In this document: piece after piece, positions 37,475 through 45,869 of the stretch
Position numbering within the stretch: position 1 is the stretch's first letter
How the letters are laid out: every line of letters starts with the position of its first letter
Assembly (NCBI RefSeq): GCF_014280035.1
Contig: NZ_CP047957.1
Coordinates: 1,240,001-1,304,000 of the forward strand
DNA length: 64,000 nt
Direction: 5' to 3'
Source: Synechococcus sp. A18-25c
GTDB taxonomy: Bacteria; Cyanobacteriota; Cyanobacteriia; PCC-6307; Cyanobiaceae
Notes under the pieces: generated by a model
The model's input: only the letters and a program-made list of their open reading frames with translations
The model's database searches: none
Told to the model about the DNA's origin: nothing
Position numbers and translations under genes: made by a program

Positions 37475-38245
37475 TCAGGCCAGATCGGCCATGACACCGG
37501 CCGGCGGATCCTGAATGCGTCCGTTGCCTAGTGCCATTAACGCCTCCTTGAGATCCACACGGCCGTCGTAGAGCGCGCGGCCCACGATCACACCCTCCAC
37601 GCCTAGCGGTTCCAGCGCCAGAAGAGCGAGCAGATCGGCCATGCAGCCAACGCCTCCCGAGGCAATTACCGGCACCGCGCTGGCCTTGGCCATGTCCCGC
37701 AACGATGTGAGGTTGGGGCCTGCCAGCGTTCCATCCGTGCTGATGTCGGTGCTGATGATGGCGGCAATTGCCGATTCGCTGAACCGTGCAGCCAAGGCAG
37801 TGGCTTCGGTGTCACTGTCTTCCAGCCAACCCCGGGTGGCGACCTTGCCGTGTCGGGCATCGATGCCCACGATCACCCGACCGGGATGGCGGTCCGCCAG
37901 CTCCACAACCAATTCGGGTTTTTCCAGGGCAACGGTGCCCAGGATGACGCGCTCCAATCCGCATTGGAGCAGGTCTTCAGCGCGTTCTGCCGAACGCACA
38001 CCACCCCCAAGCTGCACCGGGATGGTGAGAGCTTCTGTGATCGCTCGAATCGCCGCATCATTGGTTGGCTCTCCACTGCGGGCCCCGTCCAAGTCCACCA
38101 GATGAAGTCGCTCCGCCCCTTGAGCCTGCCAGCTCAGGGCCTGGGCAACGGGATCGTCACTGAAACGGGTGACCTGGTCGTAGTCCCCTTGATGCAATCG
38201 AACGCAGGAACCTCCCAGCAGGTCAATGGCGGGAATGATCTGCAT
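37475..38245 (-). CDS. hisA: Phosphoribosylformimino-5-aminoimidazole carboxamide ribotide isomerase
   Basis: HisA catalyses the Amadori isomerisation in histidine synthesis. The ATG at 38245 gives 256 residues beginning MQIIPAIDLLGGSCVRLHQGDY with the catalytic Asp at residue 8; an upstream ATG adds 16 unsupported residues. VQLGGGVRS, the second Asp in STDISTDGTLAGPN, VIASGGVG and GVIVGRALYDG complete the TIM barrel motifs. It diverges from the CSP41 gene over 80 bases. Confidence 0.97.
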   Translation of the reverse strand: MQIIPAIDLLGGSCVRLHQGDYDQVTRFSDDPVAQALSWQAQGAERLHLVDLDGARSGEPTNDAAIRAITEALTIPVQLGGGVRSAERAEDLLQCGLERVILGTVALEKPELVVELADRHPGRVIVGIDARHGKVATRGWLEDSDTEATALAARFSESAIAAIISTDISTDGTLAGPNLTSLRDMAKASAVPVIASGGVGCMADLLALLALEPLGVEGVIVGRALYDGRVDLKEALMALGNGRIQDPPAGVMADLA

Positions 38246-38325
38246 GGTCGAGGGGTTGGACTGCTTCCCATCCTGCATGGGTGAGGCGAGCACGCTTCAA
38301 TACCCCCCGTTCTGATTGGCTGACC

Positions 38326-39246
38326 GTGCAAATCCTGTTGATGGGAGGAACCCGTTTCGTTGGGAAGCCTCTGGTGAGCCGTTTGCTGCATCAGGGGCAC
38401 CAGCTCACCGTGTTCACCCGAGGTCGGCAGCCTGTGCCTGAAGGGGTTGAGGCGGTGAACGGTGATCGCGGAGACGATCCAGCTCTCGATCAACTCAAGG
38501 GCCGTCATTTCGATGTGATCGTCGACAGTTCAGGACGCACGTTGCATGACAGCCAACGCGTGCTGGAACGCACCGGCGTGCCGGCCCATCGTTTTCTGTA
38601 TGTCAGCTCAGCGGGTGTGTATTCGGGAAGTGATGTCTGGCCTCTGACTGAGGACAGCCCTCTCGATCCGGCCAGCCGGCACGCCGGCAAGGGAGAAACC
38701 GAAACATGGCTGATGCGCGAGGGGGTTCCCTTCACGAGCTTCCGCCCTACTTACATCGTTGGTCCTGGCAACTACAACCCGGTGGAGCGATGGTTCTTTG
38801 ATCGGATCGTTCACAACAGGCCGATCCCTCTGCCTGGCGATGGAACCACGATCACCCAGATCGGTCATGTGGAGGATCTTGCTGAAGCGATGGCCCGCAG
38901 CCTCGAGGTGGATGCTGCCTGCAATCGCATCTACAACTGTTCCTCGAAACAGGGCATTACCTTCCGAGGCTTGATCCACGCGGCGGCTGTCGCCTGTGGC
39001 CGTGACGTGGACAGGTTGGATCTTCGCTGCTTTGACCCCAGTGGGCTGGATCCCAAAGCCCGCAAGGCTTTCCCTCTGAGATTGAGTCATTTCCTGACGG
39101 ACATCACTCGGGTTGAACGCGAACTGGCCTGGACGCCCAGGTTTGATGCAGCAGCGTGCATGGCCGACAGCTACAGCAGGGACTACGCGTTGACCCCCAG
39201 TGCTGATCCTGATTTCAGCGCTGATGCTGCGTTGATTGGGGCTTGA
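38326..39246 (+). CDS. NAD-dependent epimerase/CSP41-like RNA-binding protein
   Basis: This 306-residue atypical SDR resembles the chloroplast stem-loop-binding protein CSP41. The GTG start gives QILLMGGTRFVGKPLVSRL with the GGTRFVG cofactor loop. FLYVSSAGVYSGSD and FRPTYIVGPGNYNPVERWFFDRI follow. CSP41 proteins stabilise or cleave chloroplast RNAs and associate with ribosomes and RNA polymerase; the cyanobacterial role is less certain. Its 3' end overlaps the convergent pgsA gene by 32 bases. Confidence 0.88.
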   Translation: MQILLMGGTRFVGKPLVSRLLHQGHQLTVFTRGRQPVPEGVEAVNGDRGDDPALDQLKGRHFDVIVDSSGRTLHDSQRVLERTGVPAHRFLYVSSAGVYSGSDVWPLTEDSPLDPASRHAGKGETETWLMREGVPFTSFRPTYIVGPGNYNPVERWFFDRIVHNRPIPLPGDGTTITQIGHVEDLAEAMARSLEVDAACNRIYNCSSKQGITFRGLIHAAAVACGRDVDRLDLRCFDPSGLDPKARKAFPLRLSHFLTDITRVERELAWTPRFDAAACMADSYSRDYALTPSADPDFSADAALIGA

Positions 39247-39760
39247 GGTAAGCCAAAGCCGACCAAAGCGCGAGGCCCAGTCCGGGCCAGAACAACCACC
39301 AGCCCAGCGCATGGATGATCTCTGTGAACTGGGCCGAGCCCCAGCTCTTGGGCCACAGCATCAGGAACAGGCTGAGAAATTGAAGGGTGGTTTTCCATTT
39401 CCCAAGCCACGAGGCAGGAGCGCCGCTTGAGCTGCCCGCTCGCCATCCCGAGATCAGCAATTCGCGTGCCAACAGCAGCCAGACCGACCAAACCTGCAGC
39501 TGTTCAGTGGCCGCTAGCCAGATCAGCGGTGCGCTGATCATCAACTTGTCGGCCAGAGGGTCAAGGCGTGCTCCCCAGCTGCTGCCACCATCGGCACGAC
39601 GCGCCATCCAGCCGTCCGCCCAGTCAGTGAAGGCACCAAACAGCAGCAAAAGCCATGCCAGGGCGAACTGCTCTGACGAGAGCAGCAACAGCAGGGGAGC
39701 ACCGAGAACGGCGCGGATCAGGGTGAAGCGGTCGGCCCACCGTCGCCAGGGAGAGACCAA
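39215..39760 (-). CDS. pgsA: CDP-diacylglycerol-glycerol-3-phosphate 3-phosphatidyltransferase
   Basis: PgsA makes phosphatidylglycerophosphate, precursor of phosphatidylglycerol, a lipid needed by photosystems. The 181-residue membrane protein has the CDP-alcohol phosphotransferase motif D-x2-DG-x2-AR-x8-G-x3-D-x3-D in DWADGWMARRADGGSS followed by WGARLDPLADK, then helices. The overlap of its 3' end with the convergent CSP41 gene is real, since both C-termini look complete. Confidence 0.93.
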   Translation of the reverse strand: MVSPWRRWADRFTLIRAVLGAPLLLLLSSEQFALAWLLLLFGAFTDWADGWMARRADGGSSWGARLDPLADKLMISAPLIWLAATEQLQVWSVWLLLARELLISGWRAGSSSGAPASWLGKWKTTLQFLSLFLMLWPKSWGSAQFTEIIHALGWWLFWPGLGLALWSALAYLKPQSTQHQR

Positions 39761-39791
39761 GGCTCAGAATGCATTCAGTTGTTCAGATCCC

Positions 39792-40262
39792 ATGGTGCTT
39801 CAGCAGACGGTCGGGGAAGTGATGTCCGCTCCGGTGCTGACGGTGACTGCTGAGACGCCCCTTCAGGATGCGGTCACGCTGCTCAGTGACCATCACGTCA
39901 GCGGTTTGCCCGTGATCGACGGCACGGGCGCCCTGATCGGAGAGCTCACCGAACAGGATCTGATGGTGCGCGAGAGCGGTGTGGACGCCGGCCCTTATGT
40001 GATGTTGCTCGACAGCGTCATCTATCTGCGCAATCCCCTTAATTGGGATCGCCAAGTGCATCAGGTGCTGGGCAACACCGTTGGTGATCTGATGCGACGG
40101 GACAGTCACAGTTGTGCGATCAGCCTCCCGTTGCCGAAAGCGGCCTCAATGCTGCATGAGAAAGGCACCCAGCGTTTAATCGTGGTGGATGCGCAACGTT
40201 GCCCTGTCGGGGTGTTGACCCGTGGCGACGTTGTGCGGGCCCTCGCTTCAACGCAGGCTTGA
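39792..40262 (+). CDS. CBS-domain protein
   Basis: This 156-residue protein is made of a CBS pair. The first CBS has VGEVMSAPVLTVTAETPLQDAVTLL and VSGLPVIDGTGALIGELTEQDLM; the second has VGDLMRRDSHSCAISLPLPKAASML and QRLIVVDAQRCPVGVLTRGDVV. No effector domain is attached. It probably binds an adenylate (AMP, ATP or SAM), as other stand-alone CBS pairs do; the target is unknown. The frame is open far upstream but that part is the antisense of pgsA. Confidence 0.93.
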   Translation: MVLQQTVGEVMSAPVLTVTAETPLQDAVTLLSDHHVSGLPVIDGTGALIGELTEQDLMVRESGVDAGPYVMLLDSVIYLRNPLNWDRQVHQVLGNTVGDLMRRDSHSCAISLPLPKAASMLHEKGTQRLIVVDAQRCPVGVLTRGDVVRALASTQA

Positions 40263-40481
40263 GATTGAGCGCTAAGCCATCGGTTTAATGCTGATGGCGA
40301 ACGTTGATCAGTCTGAAATCAACCAAGTCACCTTGGCCGTTCCCGAGGCGAGGGCAACGGGCATGGTTTGGTTGAGCCGTTTATCCATGGGCAGGATGAA
40401 GTCTCGGTTGAAGCTCAGCAGTTGCATTCACCGATTGGCTTTCACTGAACTCTCTGCACTGATTTCGCTGTGTCGGACTTG

Positions 40482-40763
40482 ATGTCATTCCGCTCTGTGC
40501 TCCCCATGGCCTGTGCAACAGCCGTCACCCTTTGTTCGCTGCCTTTGGCAGCGGCTCCTCAAAAGGAAATGCCGGAGCAAGATTTTCTTGATCAAGTGGA
40601 GGTGCCTGGGCACGTGTTGGTAACGGCCAAGGGTGTTGCGGCGGTGGATGCTGAAGCACGACGCCAGGGACTTCGTTTCCCTGCCGTGGGGTACTGGTCG
40701 CCGGAGACGATCTGCTTTCAGACACCTCCAACCGACGATTGCAATGGATTGTTTCTGCGGTGA
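40482..40763 (+). CDS. Small secreted hypothetical protein
   Basis: This 93-residue protein has a signal peptide (VLPMACATAVTLCSLPLAAA). The mature part contains VEVPGHVLVTAKGVAAVDAEARRQGLRFPAVGYW and two cysteines close to the C-terminus (ETICFQ and DDCNGLF). I do not recognise it. A GTG four codons upstream is another possible start. Confidence 0.65.
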   Translation: MSFRSVLPMACATAVTLCSLPLAAAPQKEMPEQDFLDQVEVPGHVLVTAKGVAAVDAEARRQGLRFPAVGYWSPETICFQTPPTDDCNGLFLR

Positions 40764-40861
40764 AGCTTGATCTGCCAGCAGATCGTGACTGATTGCGATT
40801 CATCAAGGCTTGGTCCCATTCGGGTGTTGGTTGCCTTGAAGGGCACTGCTTGGTGTCTGAA

Positions 40862-41029
40862 TCAGTGAACGGTGCGTTGCTCCAGCTCTCGGAGCGCTTC
40901 ATAGGCAGCCCAAAGCCCTGTCTTCACCGTGCATCCACAGCGTTCGTTGCAGACGCGGTACTGCCCCTGTCCGATGGCATCAATGGTGGAACCTTTGGAG
41001 GTTTGGCAGACACGACTAACAAAAGCCAC
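40862..41029 (-). CDS. 55-residue cysteine-rich small protein
   Basis: This frame is below common length cut-offs but looks coding. From a GTG at 41029 it reads AFVSRVCQTSKGSTIDAIGQ and continues with YRVCNERCGCTVKTGLWAAYEALRELE. Four cysteines (one in RVCQ, then NERCGC and VCNE) suggest a metal site or disulfides in a compact fold. The rest is a helix with alternating charge. An in-frame TGA shortly upstream limits the start to this GTG. A nearby plus-strand frame on the same bases has no such features. I do not know its function. Confidence 0.6.
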   Translation of the reverse strand: MAFVSRVCQTSKGSTIDAIGQGQYRVCNERCGCTVKTGLWAAYEALRELEQRTVH

Positions 41030-41186
41030 GGTGATGATCTCGATCTTGAAAAGATCTACGGCTCTTGTTGTGCATCAATCAACCGCTTGTGATGGATCGA
41101 AATTCACTGCTAGAGAGGTATATTTTTTTACATTTTATAAAAGTAAATTGTGGCCAATGTCTCGCTTAGGCAACGCGTTTGGACAT

Positions 41187-42638
41187 TCAAGGTTGTGGTA
41201 GTGGCAGCGGAGGCGGCGCGGGGGGATGCGGGTGCATCGTCCTGTCTATGGGGATGACGGCTGGCTCGAGATCACCGTCCATGGTTCGATCAGCAAGGTG
41301 AGCGTCTGGTTCCAGCAGGATCGGTGGCGGTAGATCCGGTTGCAGTCCCTGTTCCATCGGTGGCAGCAAAGGGTCAAGCCCATCACTCAGCACCTCATCA
41401 GGTCTCTCGTTTTGCTCGAGGAGCAGCCGTGGGTCTGCGGTGGTCGGTGGCTCGGGAATTGGGGTGCGCTCGGTGCGGCCCAGCGACTGCGGCGGGGTTG
41501 GGTCTGGATTCAGTGGTGTGCGTTTGGGAGACCAGAGCACCCGGGCTATCGGCTCCAGTCCCATTTCGATCACCCGGTTCAGTCCTGCCAGAGCGCGGTC
41601 CATCAGTTGGTGTCCGGCCCATCGGCTGCAGTTGAGTGGTCCATCACACCCGGCCTGGTTCTGCTCCTGTTGGGACAACGTGCTGATCAGGCTTCCTTGA
41701 AGAGGCTGGCGACGTTCACTGAGTCGCAGCAGATAGGGAACGTGCACGAAGCTGGTCGCTCCACCACTGATCCAGTTGGCATCCTCCTCGGTGAATCCCT
41801 TCACCCCTGGAATGATCAAACGGCTTTTGGAGGCATGGTCAGGCATGTAGGCCGCCACAAGGCCACGTCGTCGAGCGAGGGCTTTGGTTTGTTCGAGGGT
41901 GAGCCCATCCCGGCTCATCAGCATTTCCAGGCGCCCATCCCGGCGCAGTCCATAGACCATCCGGATCCTTGGCAGGTAGTACCGGATGCGCTGGCCCATG
42001 CTGATGCTGTAGGCCCCTTTGTAGTTGCTGGGCGGAGCCTCCAAGTCGTTGTAGATGCTGTGCAAACCACCCACGAAGGTGTCGTAGGTCGTCATGCGGT
42101 CTTGGTTCAACTCCCCGTAGCCGAAATCGACTGAGCCATTGCGCCGGATTCCGATGAACGCCCGCTGGCGTGATGCTGTGCGGTTCCTCCCGCGCCAGAG
42201 CCGGCGGCCAAACTTCAGATCACCCAAGGGGACGGTGATCTCCTGCCCTCTCGCATCGATGTGCCGCTCGTACATCGGACCGGAGACGAAAGCCAGTGCA
42301 GCGTCGTCGGCAAACGCCTCCTGCTCGCGATCCCATCCCTCCAGCAGCCCAAACCGCACGTTGCGCGGATCGAAATCCAAGGCGTACACCTCCTCATTCG
42401 GCTGGTAACGAAACGATCCAAGTGCAACGTCTTTGGCTTGATGCTGTCTCGAGTACTGGTCTGCAGGGTCTGGCTCTCGTGGGGCCAAAAACACCAAGGT
42501 TGCAAAGGCTGCGACAGGGACTCCCAAAATCAGCCAGTGTCGTTGCCAGCGCATCCAATGGCTACGCCTGGTCTTGCGGCGCTGCTGGCGCCTCTGCTTG
42601 CTTCTGGGGGCCACCGCCGTGGAGCGAGAGCGGTTCAT
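41187..42638 (-). CDS. Membrane-anchored hypothetical protein with proline-rich C-terminus
   Basis: This 483-residue protein starts at an ATG overlapping the pdeM stop (ATGA). A strongly basic N-terminus (RRQQRRKTRRSHW) precedes one membrane helix (WLILGVPVAAFATLVFLAP), giving an N-in, C-out topology. The large soluble domain, with FGLLEGWDREQEAFADDAAL and GAYSISMGQRIRYYLPRIRM, weakly recalls phosphodiester-glycosidase-type domains, but I do not press this. The last 130 residues are Pro-rich (PPQSLG, PPTTADP, PPAPPPLPLPQP), likely disordered. It is probably cotranscribed with pdeM. Confidence 0.75.
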   Translation of the reverse strand: MNRSRSTAVAPRSKQRRQQRRKTRRSHWMRWQRHWLILGVPVAAFATLVFLAPREPDPADQYSRQHQAKDVALGSFRYQPNEEVYALDFDPRNVRFGLLEGWDREQEAFADDAALAFVSGPMYERHIDARGQEITVPLGDLKFGRRLWRGRNRTASRQRAFIGIRRNGSVDFGYGELNQDRMTTYDTFVGGLHSIYNDLEAPPSNYKGAYSISMGQRIRYYLPRIRMVYGLRRDGRLEMLMSRDGLTLEQTKALARRRGLVAAYMPDHASKSRLIIPGVKGFTEEDANWISGGATSFVHVPYLLRLSERRQPLQGSLISTLSQQEQNQAGCDGPLNCSRWAGHQLMDRALAGLNRVIEMGLEPIARVLWSPKRTPLNPDPTPPQSLGRTERTPIPEPPTTADPRLLLEQNERPDEVLSDGLDPLLPPMEQGLQPDLPPPILLEPDAHLADRTMDGDLEPAVIPIDRTMHPHPPAPPPLPLPQP

Positions 42639-43387
42639 TGGGCCCACCTGCGTCGACGCGATGGTGGCGAGGGGTCCTGCCAGGCCATCACCCGATCCTC
42701 CGCCACCAACCATTTGCGATCCACCTGACCGCAATCATGGCCTCCTGTTAAGGCGCCAAAGGCAGGCAGCAACAGCCGTTCATGGGATGCCTCATAGGCG
42801 AAGCAGGGCAATCGCAGGTAATCGGGGCCTTGGCGAACGATGGCGACGGGGTGAACGTGACCGCAGAGATTCAGCCCTGGCTCGCCGTCGCCTGGCGGTT
42901 CGGGTTCATGGCTCAGCCAAAGGTCTCCAACCCTGAAGGATCGCTGCTGGATGCGTTCTCTACTCGGCAAGCTCCGGTCATGGTTTCCACCCACCAGCAC
43001 AACGTTGGTGTTCAAGCGTTGGTCGAGGGTCTGAAGGTCCGTCCGCAGGCGTTCGGTCAACCCCAGGCGACCATGGATCAAATCGCCGAGGATGATAAGG
43101 CGCGTGGGCTGCCACGTCGCGCAGAGCGCTTCCAGTCGCCCAAAGGTTGCTTGATCACCGTCGCTGGGTAGCGGAATCCCGCAGGCCTGAAACACCTCGG
43201 CTTTGCCGAGATGCAAGTCAGCAACGAACAGCTCACCTCCTGCGGGCCTCCAGAGCGCTTTCTGGCCAAGAAGTATGAGTTCTTCGGCGTTCCAGCTCCA
43301 GTGGTAGCTCTCGCCAGGGGCGATGGCTTGTGGAACTTGCGTGTTCCGGCTCTGCTCAGCAGGGTCAGTGGCATGCCGGACGGACAA
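42635..43387 (-). CDS. pdeM: Ligase-associated DNA damage response metallophosphoesterase PdeM
   Basis: This 250-residue calcineurin-type phosphoesterase has FVADLHLGK (metal Asp and His), IILGDLIHGR, VLVGGNHDR, LSHEPEP and LCGHVHPVAI. This combination and size match PdeM, the phosphoesterase of the bacterial set that also holds a DEXH helicase, an ATP-dependent DNA ligase and an exonuclease. The matching helicase is encoded 14 kb away in this window; ligase and exonuclease are not seen. The neighbour with ATGA overlap is an unrelated membrane protein. Confidence 0.9.
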   Translation of the reverse strand: MSVRHATDPAEQSRNTQVPQAIAPGESYHWSWNAEELILLGQKALWRPAGGELFVADLHLGKAEVFQACGIPLPSDGDQATFGRLEALCATWQPTRLIILGDLIHGRLGLTERLRTDLQTLDQRLNTNVVLVGGNHDRSLPSRERIQQRSFRVGDLWLSHEPEPPGDGEPGLNLCGHVHPVAIVRQGPDYLRLPCFAYEASHERLLLPAFGALTGGHDCGQVDRKWLVAEDRVMAWQDPSPPSRRRRWAQ

Positions 43388-43493
43388 TGCGGAGAGTGAA
43401 GTTCCAACCGCTTTTCATTCTGCAGCGATTTTTTCGGACTGCTTGGAAACCTTCACCGCTGTGAAGGGTTGGCATGGCTTCGCTGCACAAGAG

Positions 43494-43619
43494 ATGGCAA
43501 TGTCGGTGTTACATCCATCGTTTGTTGAACTGTCGATGACTCTCGCCTTGTTGCTGGCTCTGCTGGGTTCCCTGGTTGCGATGGGGGTGATCGTTAAGCG
43601 GCTTGAGCAAAACGGCTGA
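43494..43619 (+). CDS. Small single-helix membrane protein, 41 residues
   Basis: This frame (MAMSVLHPSFVELS then TLALLLALLGSLVAMGVIV and KRLEQNG) encodes one clear transmembrane helix with a basic C-terminal end. An ATG two codons later is an alternative start. It ends 5 bases before the ATG of the ligand-gated channel gene, so both may share an mRNA. It might be a small accessory subunit, which is speculation. Confidence 0.5.
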   Translation: MAMSVLHPSFVELSMTLALLLALLGSLVAMGVIVKRLEQNG

Positions 43620-43624
43620 ATCCG

Positions 43625-44701
43625 ATGACGGTGATTTCAAGAGTGTCATGGCTTCTGGTTGCCCTGTTGGGATGGTCAGCTCCGTCCCTAGCGGCGCCTC
43701 AGGTGATCAGGGTGGGCGTGAGCGGGTCTGCTCCTTTTGTGATTTCAGACTCGGATGGTTTGGAGGGCATCAGCATTCAGATCTGGGAGGAAACAGCCAG
43801 CCGTCTTGATCGCCCCTTCGTCTACGTGCCTCAACCCAACTCCAAGGCCAATATCGAAGCGGTGGGCCAGGGCGATGTTGATCTGGCCATTGGGCCGATC
43901 AGTATCACTCCCGATCGTCTCGCCAATCCAAAAATCGATTTCACTCAACCGTATTTTCATGGGGAGGAGGGTCTGATGATCCCCATGCGGCCCCCCAGCT
44001 TGTGGTCGCGTTTCAGTCCTTTTTTTGGTTGGGCTGCGCTCTCCTCCCTGGGTGGATTGATGGTGCTGCTGTTCGTAGTAGGGAACCTGATCTGGTTGGC
44101 TGAACGACGGCGCAATTCGGAACATTTCCCTCGCCCTTATTTCAAAGGCGTTGGCAACGGCATGTGGTTCGCGTTGGTGACCTTGACCACCGTCGGCTAT
44201 GGCGATCGTGCTCCCACCTCCAGAACCGGCAGAACGATTGCCGGCGTTTGGATGTTGATGTCGTTGCTGGCTCTGTCATCCATCACTGCTGGATTGGCGT
44301 CTGCCTTCACTGTTTCGCTCTCGAAACTGGAGCCATCAACCATTCGCGAGCGATCGGATCTGCGCGATAAGTCTGTCGCTGTGGTGGTTGGCACCACGAG
44401 TGAAACCTGGGCGAGGTTGTACGGAGCACAACCGAAGCAGGCCGACACGCTCCCCAAAGCCATCGCCTTGCTCGCCGCCGGTGACGTGGATGCGGTCTTG
44501 TTCGACGCGGCTCCGATGCGCTACTACCTCCAACAAAATCCAGAGGCACCCTTCAAAATGGCCCCCTTTGCGTTGGCCACGCAGACCTATGGATTTGTGC
44601 TGCCGGTCGATAATGCGCTAAGGACTCCGATCGATGTGGAGTTGCTGCAGCTTCAGCGCAGCGGCATGGTGAAGCAGATCACAAATCGCTTGCTGAACTG
44701 A
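43625..44701 (+). CDS. Ionotropic glutamate receptor-like potassium channel (GluR0 type)
   Basis: This 358-residue protein has the full GluR0 layout. A signal peptide (residues 1-24, LLVALLGWSAPSLAA) is followed by S1 of a periplasmic binding domain (VIRVGVSGSAPFVISDSDGL, GDVDLAIGPISITPDRL). The first helix is at about 135-158 and the pore loop with the K+ filter TTVGYGD is at 188-194. The second helix at about 203-230 has TAGLASAFTVSLSKLE, and S2 follows (DLRDKSVAVVVGTTSETWA, DAVLFDAAPMRYYLQ). It should be an amino-acid-gated K+ channel in the cytoplasmic membrane. The ligand is unknown. Confidence 0.93.
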   Translation: MTVISRVSWLLVALLGWSAPSLAAPQVIRVGVSGSAPFVISDSDGLEGISIQIWEETASRLDRPFVYVPQPNSKANIEAVGQGDVDLAIGPISITPDRLANPKIDFTQPYFHGEEGLMIPMRPPSLWSRFSPFFGWAALSSLGGLMVLLFVVGNLIWLAERRRNSEHFPRPYFKGVGNGMWFALVTLTTVGYGDRAPTSRTGRTIAGVWMLMSLLALSSITAGLASAFTVSLSKLEPSTIRERSDLRDKSVAVVVGTTSETWARLYGAQPKQADTLPKAIALLAAGDVDAVLFDAAPMRYYLQQNPEAPFKMAPFALATQTYGFVLPVDNALRTPIDVELLQLQRSGMVKQITNRLLN

Positions 44702-44737
44702 TGTGCCCTCCTGGGAGTGGTGCTAGCGCGCGTGGTG

Positions 44738-44980
44738 TTAGCGCAGCATCGCGTGCCGTCTTAAGCCGTCCTCGATCAAAAAGGTGGCCAGACTGCTGCA
44801 GCTGCGCCCTTCCGCAAGAGCCTGTTGTTTGAGGCGATTCATGACACCTCCCGGCAGGGTCACATTCAGCCGTTCTGAATCCGCCGCTTCCGCCACTTGA
44901 GCCGCTGTGAGTGGCAGGGGTTCTGCTTCCAGCTGGTCACGGAGCTCGTCCAGCAATGCTTGAAGGAATGACACGGACAC
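44738..44980 (-). CDS. Ribbon-helix-helix (CopG-like) small protein
   Basis: This 80-residue protein ends in a ribbon-helix-helix pattern: beta strand ERLNVTLPGGVMNRLKQQA, helix, then SCSSLATFLIEDGLRRH. The N-terminal 35 residues are acidic and helical (LLDELRDQLEAEPLPL). CopG-type proteins are dimeric DNA-binding regulators or antitoxins. No toxin gene is adjacent. It converges with the channel gene across 36 bases. Confidence 0.75.
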   Translation of the reverse strand: MSVSFLQALLDELRDQLEAEPLPLTAAQVAEAADSERLNVTLPGGVMNRLKQQALAEGRSCSSLATFLIEDGLRRHAMLR

Positions 44981-45063
44981 GTTACTGAACTGTAACTTGA
45001 TCGTACCGCAGTACCGCTGCGGGGGGTAGCGGTAATCTGTCCCAGTTTGTTTGATCTGTCCGG

Positions 45064-45660
45064 ATGGAGACCCTGCCCCTGCAGCTGGACCCCGGGCATG
45101 ACCTTCACCACACGCTCAGCGCTCTTGCAGCCGAGCGCAATCTCAGTGGATTTGTGCTTGGCGTCGTCGGCAATCTTTCACAGGCGTCCTTCCAATGTCC
45201 TGGTCAGGAGCAGCCGACACGTCTGCAGGGAGAGCTGGAGATCATCACTCTCAATGGCACCTTCTCCCCTGAAGGCGTTCACCTCCATCTCAGCCTTTCC
45301 GACGGAGCCTGTCAGGTTTGGGGTGGTCATTTGGAGCCTGGAACCCTCGTGCTGAAGGGTGCTCAGGTGTTGTTGGGATTGAGCGGTCTGCCAACAGCAC
45401 ACCCTGGCCCTGCGCAGAAACGTGTCGAGGTGGCGGTGCTTCCAGGCTGTCCATGGTGTCACCGGGCGATGCAGCTGCTCAACCGGCTTGCGATTCCTTA
45501 TCAGCTCGACACTGTGGATAGCGACGAGAAGTTTGAAGCCTGGCGTCAGCGCAGTGGTCGGGGTGTGTTCCCTCAGATCTTCATTGATGGCGATCTGATT
45601 GGTGGCTATGACGATCTGGTTCGGCTTCACGACGCCGGTTCCCTTGAGCAGCTGCGGTGA
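45064..45660 (+). CDS. PPC (DUF296)-glutaredoxin fusion protein
   Basis: Residues 1-115 match the PPC/DUF296 domain: SGFVLGVVGNLSQASF, ELEIITLNGTFSP, VHLHLSLSDGACQVWGGHL and LVLKGAQVLLG; the HLHLSLSD and GGHL blocks are the usual landmarks. Residues 120-198 are a complete glutaredoxin: VAVLPGCPWCHRAMQLLN (C129 and C132, two-Cys site), FPQIFIDGDLIGGYDDL. PPC domains alone are DNA-binding in plants and of unknown role in bacteria. The fusion suggests that glutathione redox state controls or modifies the PPC part (inference). The next gene overlaps by GTGA. Confidence 0.88.
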   Translation: METLPLQLDPGHDLHHTLSALAAERNLSGFVLGVVGNLSQASFQCPGQEQPTRLQGELEIITLNGTFSPEGVHLHLSLSDGACQVWGGHLEPGTLVLKGAQVLLGLSGLPTAHPGPAQKRVEVAVLPGCPWCHRAMQLLNRLAIPYQLDTVDSDEKFEAWRQRSGRGVFPQIFIDGDLIGGYDDLVRLHDAGSLEQLR

Positions 45661-45869
45661 CGGACTCACAGGACCCTGATCTTTGGGCGCACAAACCCAT
45701 GTGGTGTCAGCCCTGGTCGATCCTGCTGACAGGTTTGATCGCCATGGTTTCGAGCTGGATGCTTCTCCATCGGCTTTGGATCACCGTGCCTGTTTCGGTC
45801 CTGGTGTTGAGCTGGTGGTATGTGTTCCTCGTGTTGGCACCCGCTGCTTACAAGAATCAGCCCCGTTGA
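45657..45869 (+). CDS. Small membrane protein (DUF6737-like)
   Basis: This 70-residue protein has two hydrophobic helices (WSILLTGLIAMVSSWMLLH and VPVSVLVLSWWYVFLVLAPAAY) joined by a short turn. The HKPMWCQPWSI stretch before the first helix is typical of a small cyanobacterial family annotated DUF6737. The GTG start overlaps the stop of the fusion gene by 4 bases, so cotranslation is likely. Its function is unknown. Confidence 0.72.
   Translation: MTDSQDPDLWAHKPMWCQPWSILLTGLIAMVSSWMLLHRLWITVPVSVLVLSWWYVFLVLAPAAYKNQPR

Noticed and set aside
40288-40482. 64-residue plus-strand frame
   Set aside because: No signal peptide, family or convincing composition; it is likely the promoter region of the next gene.
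41324-42134. Long plus-strand frames opposite the Pro-rich membrane protein
   Set aside because: They are antisense shadows; the minus-strand frame has a membrane helix, coherent domains and an ATGA link to pdeM.
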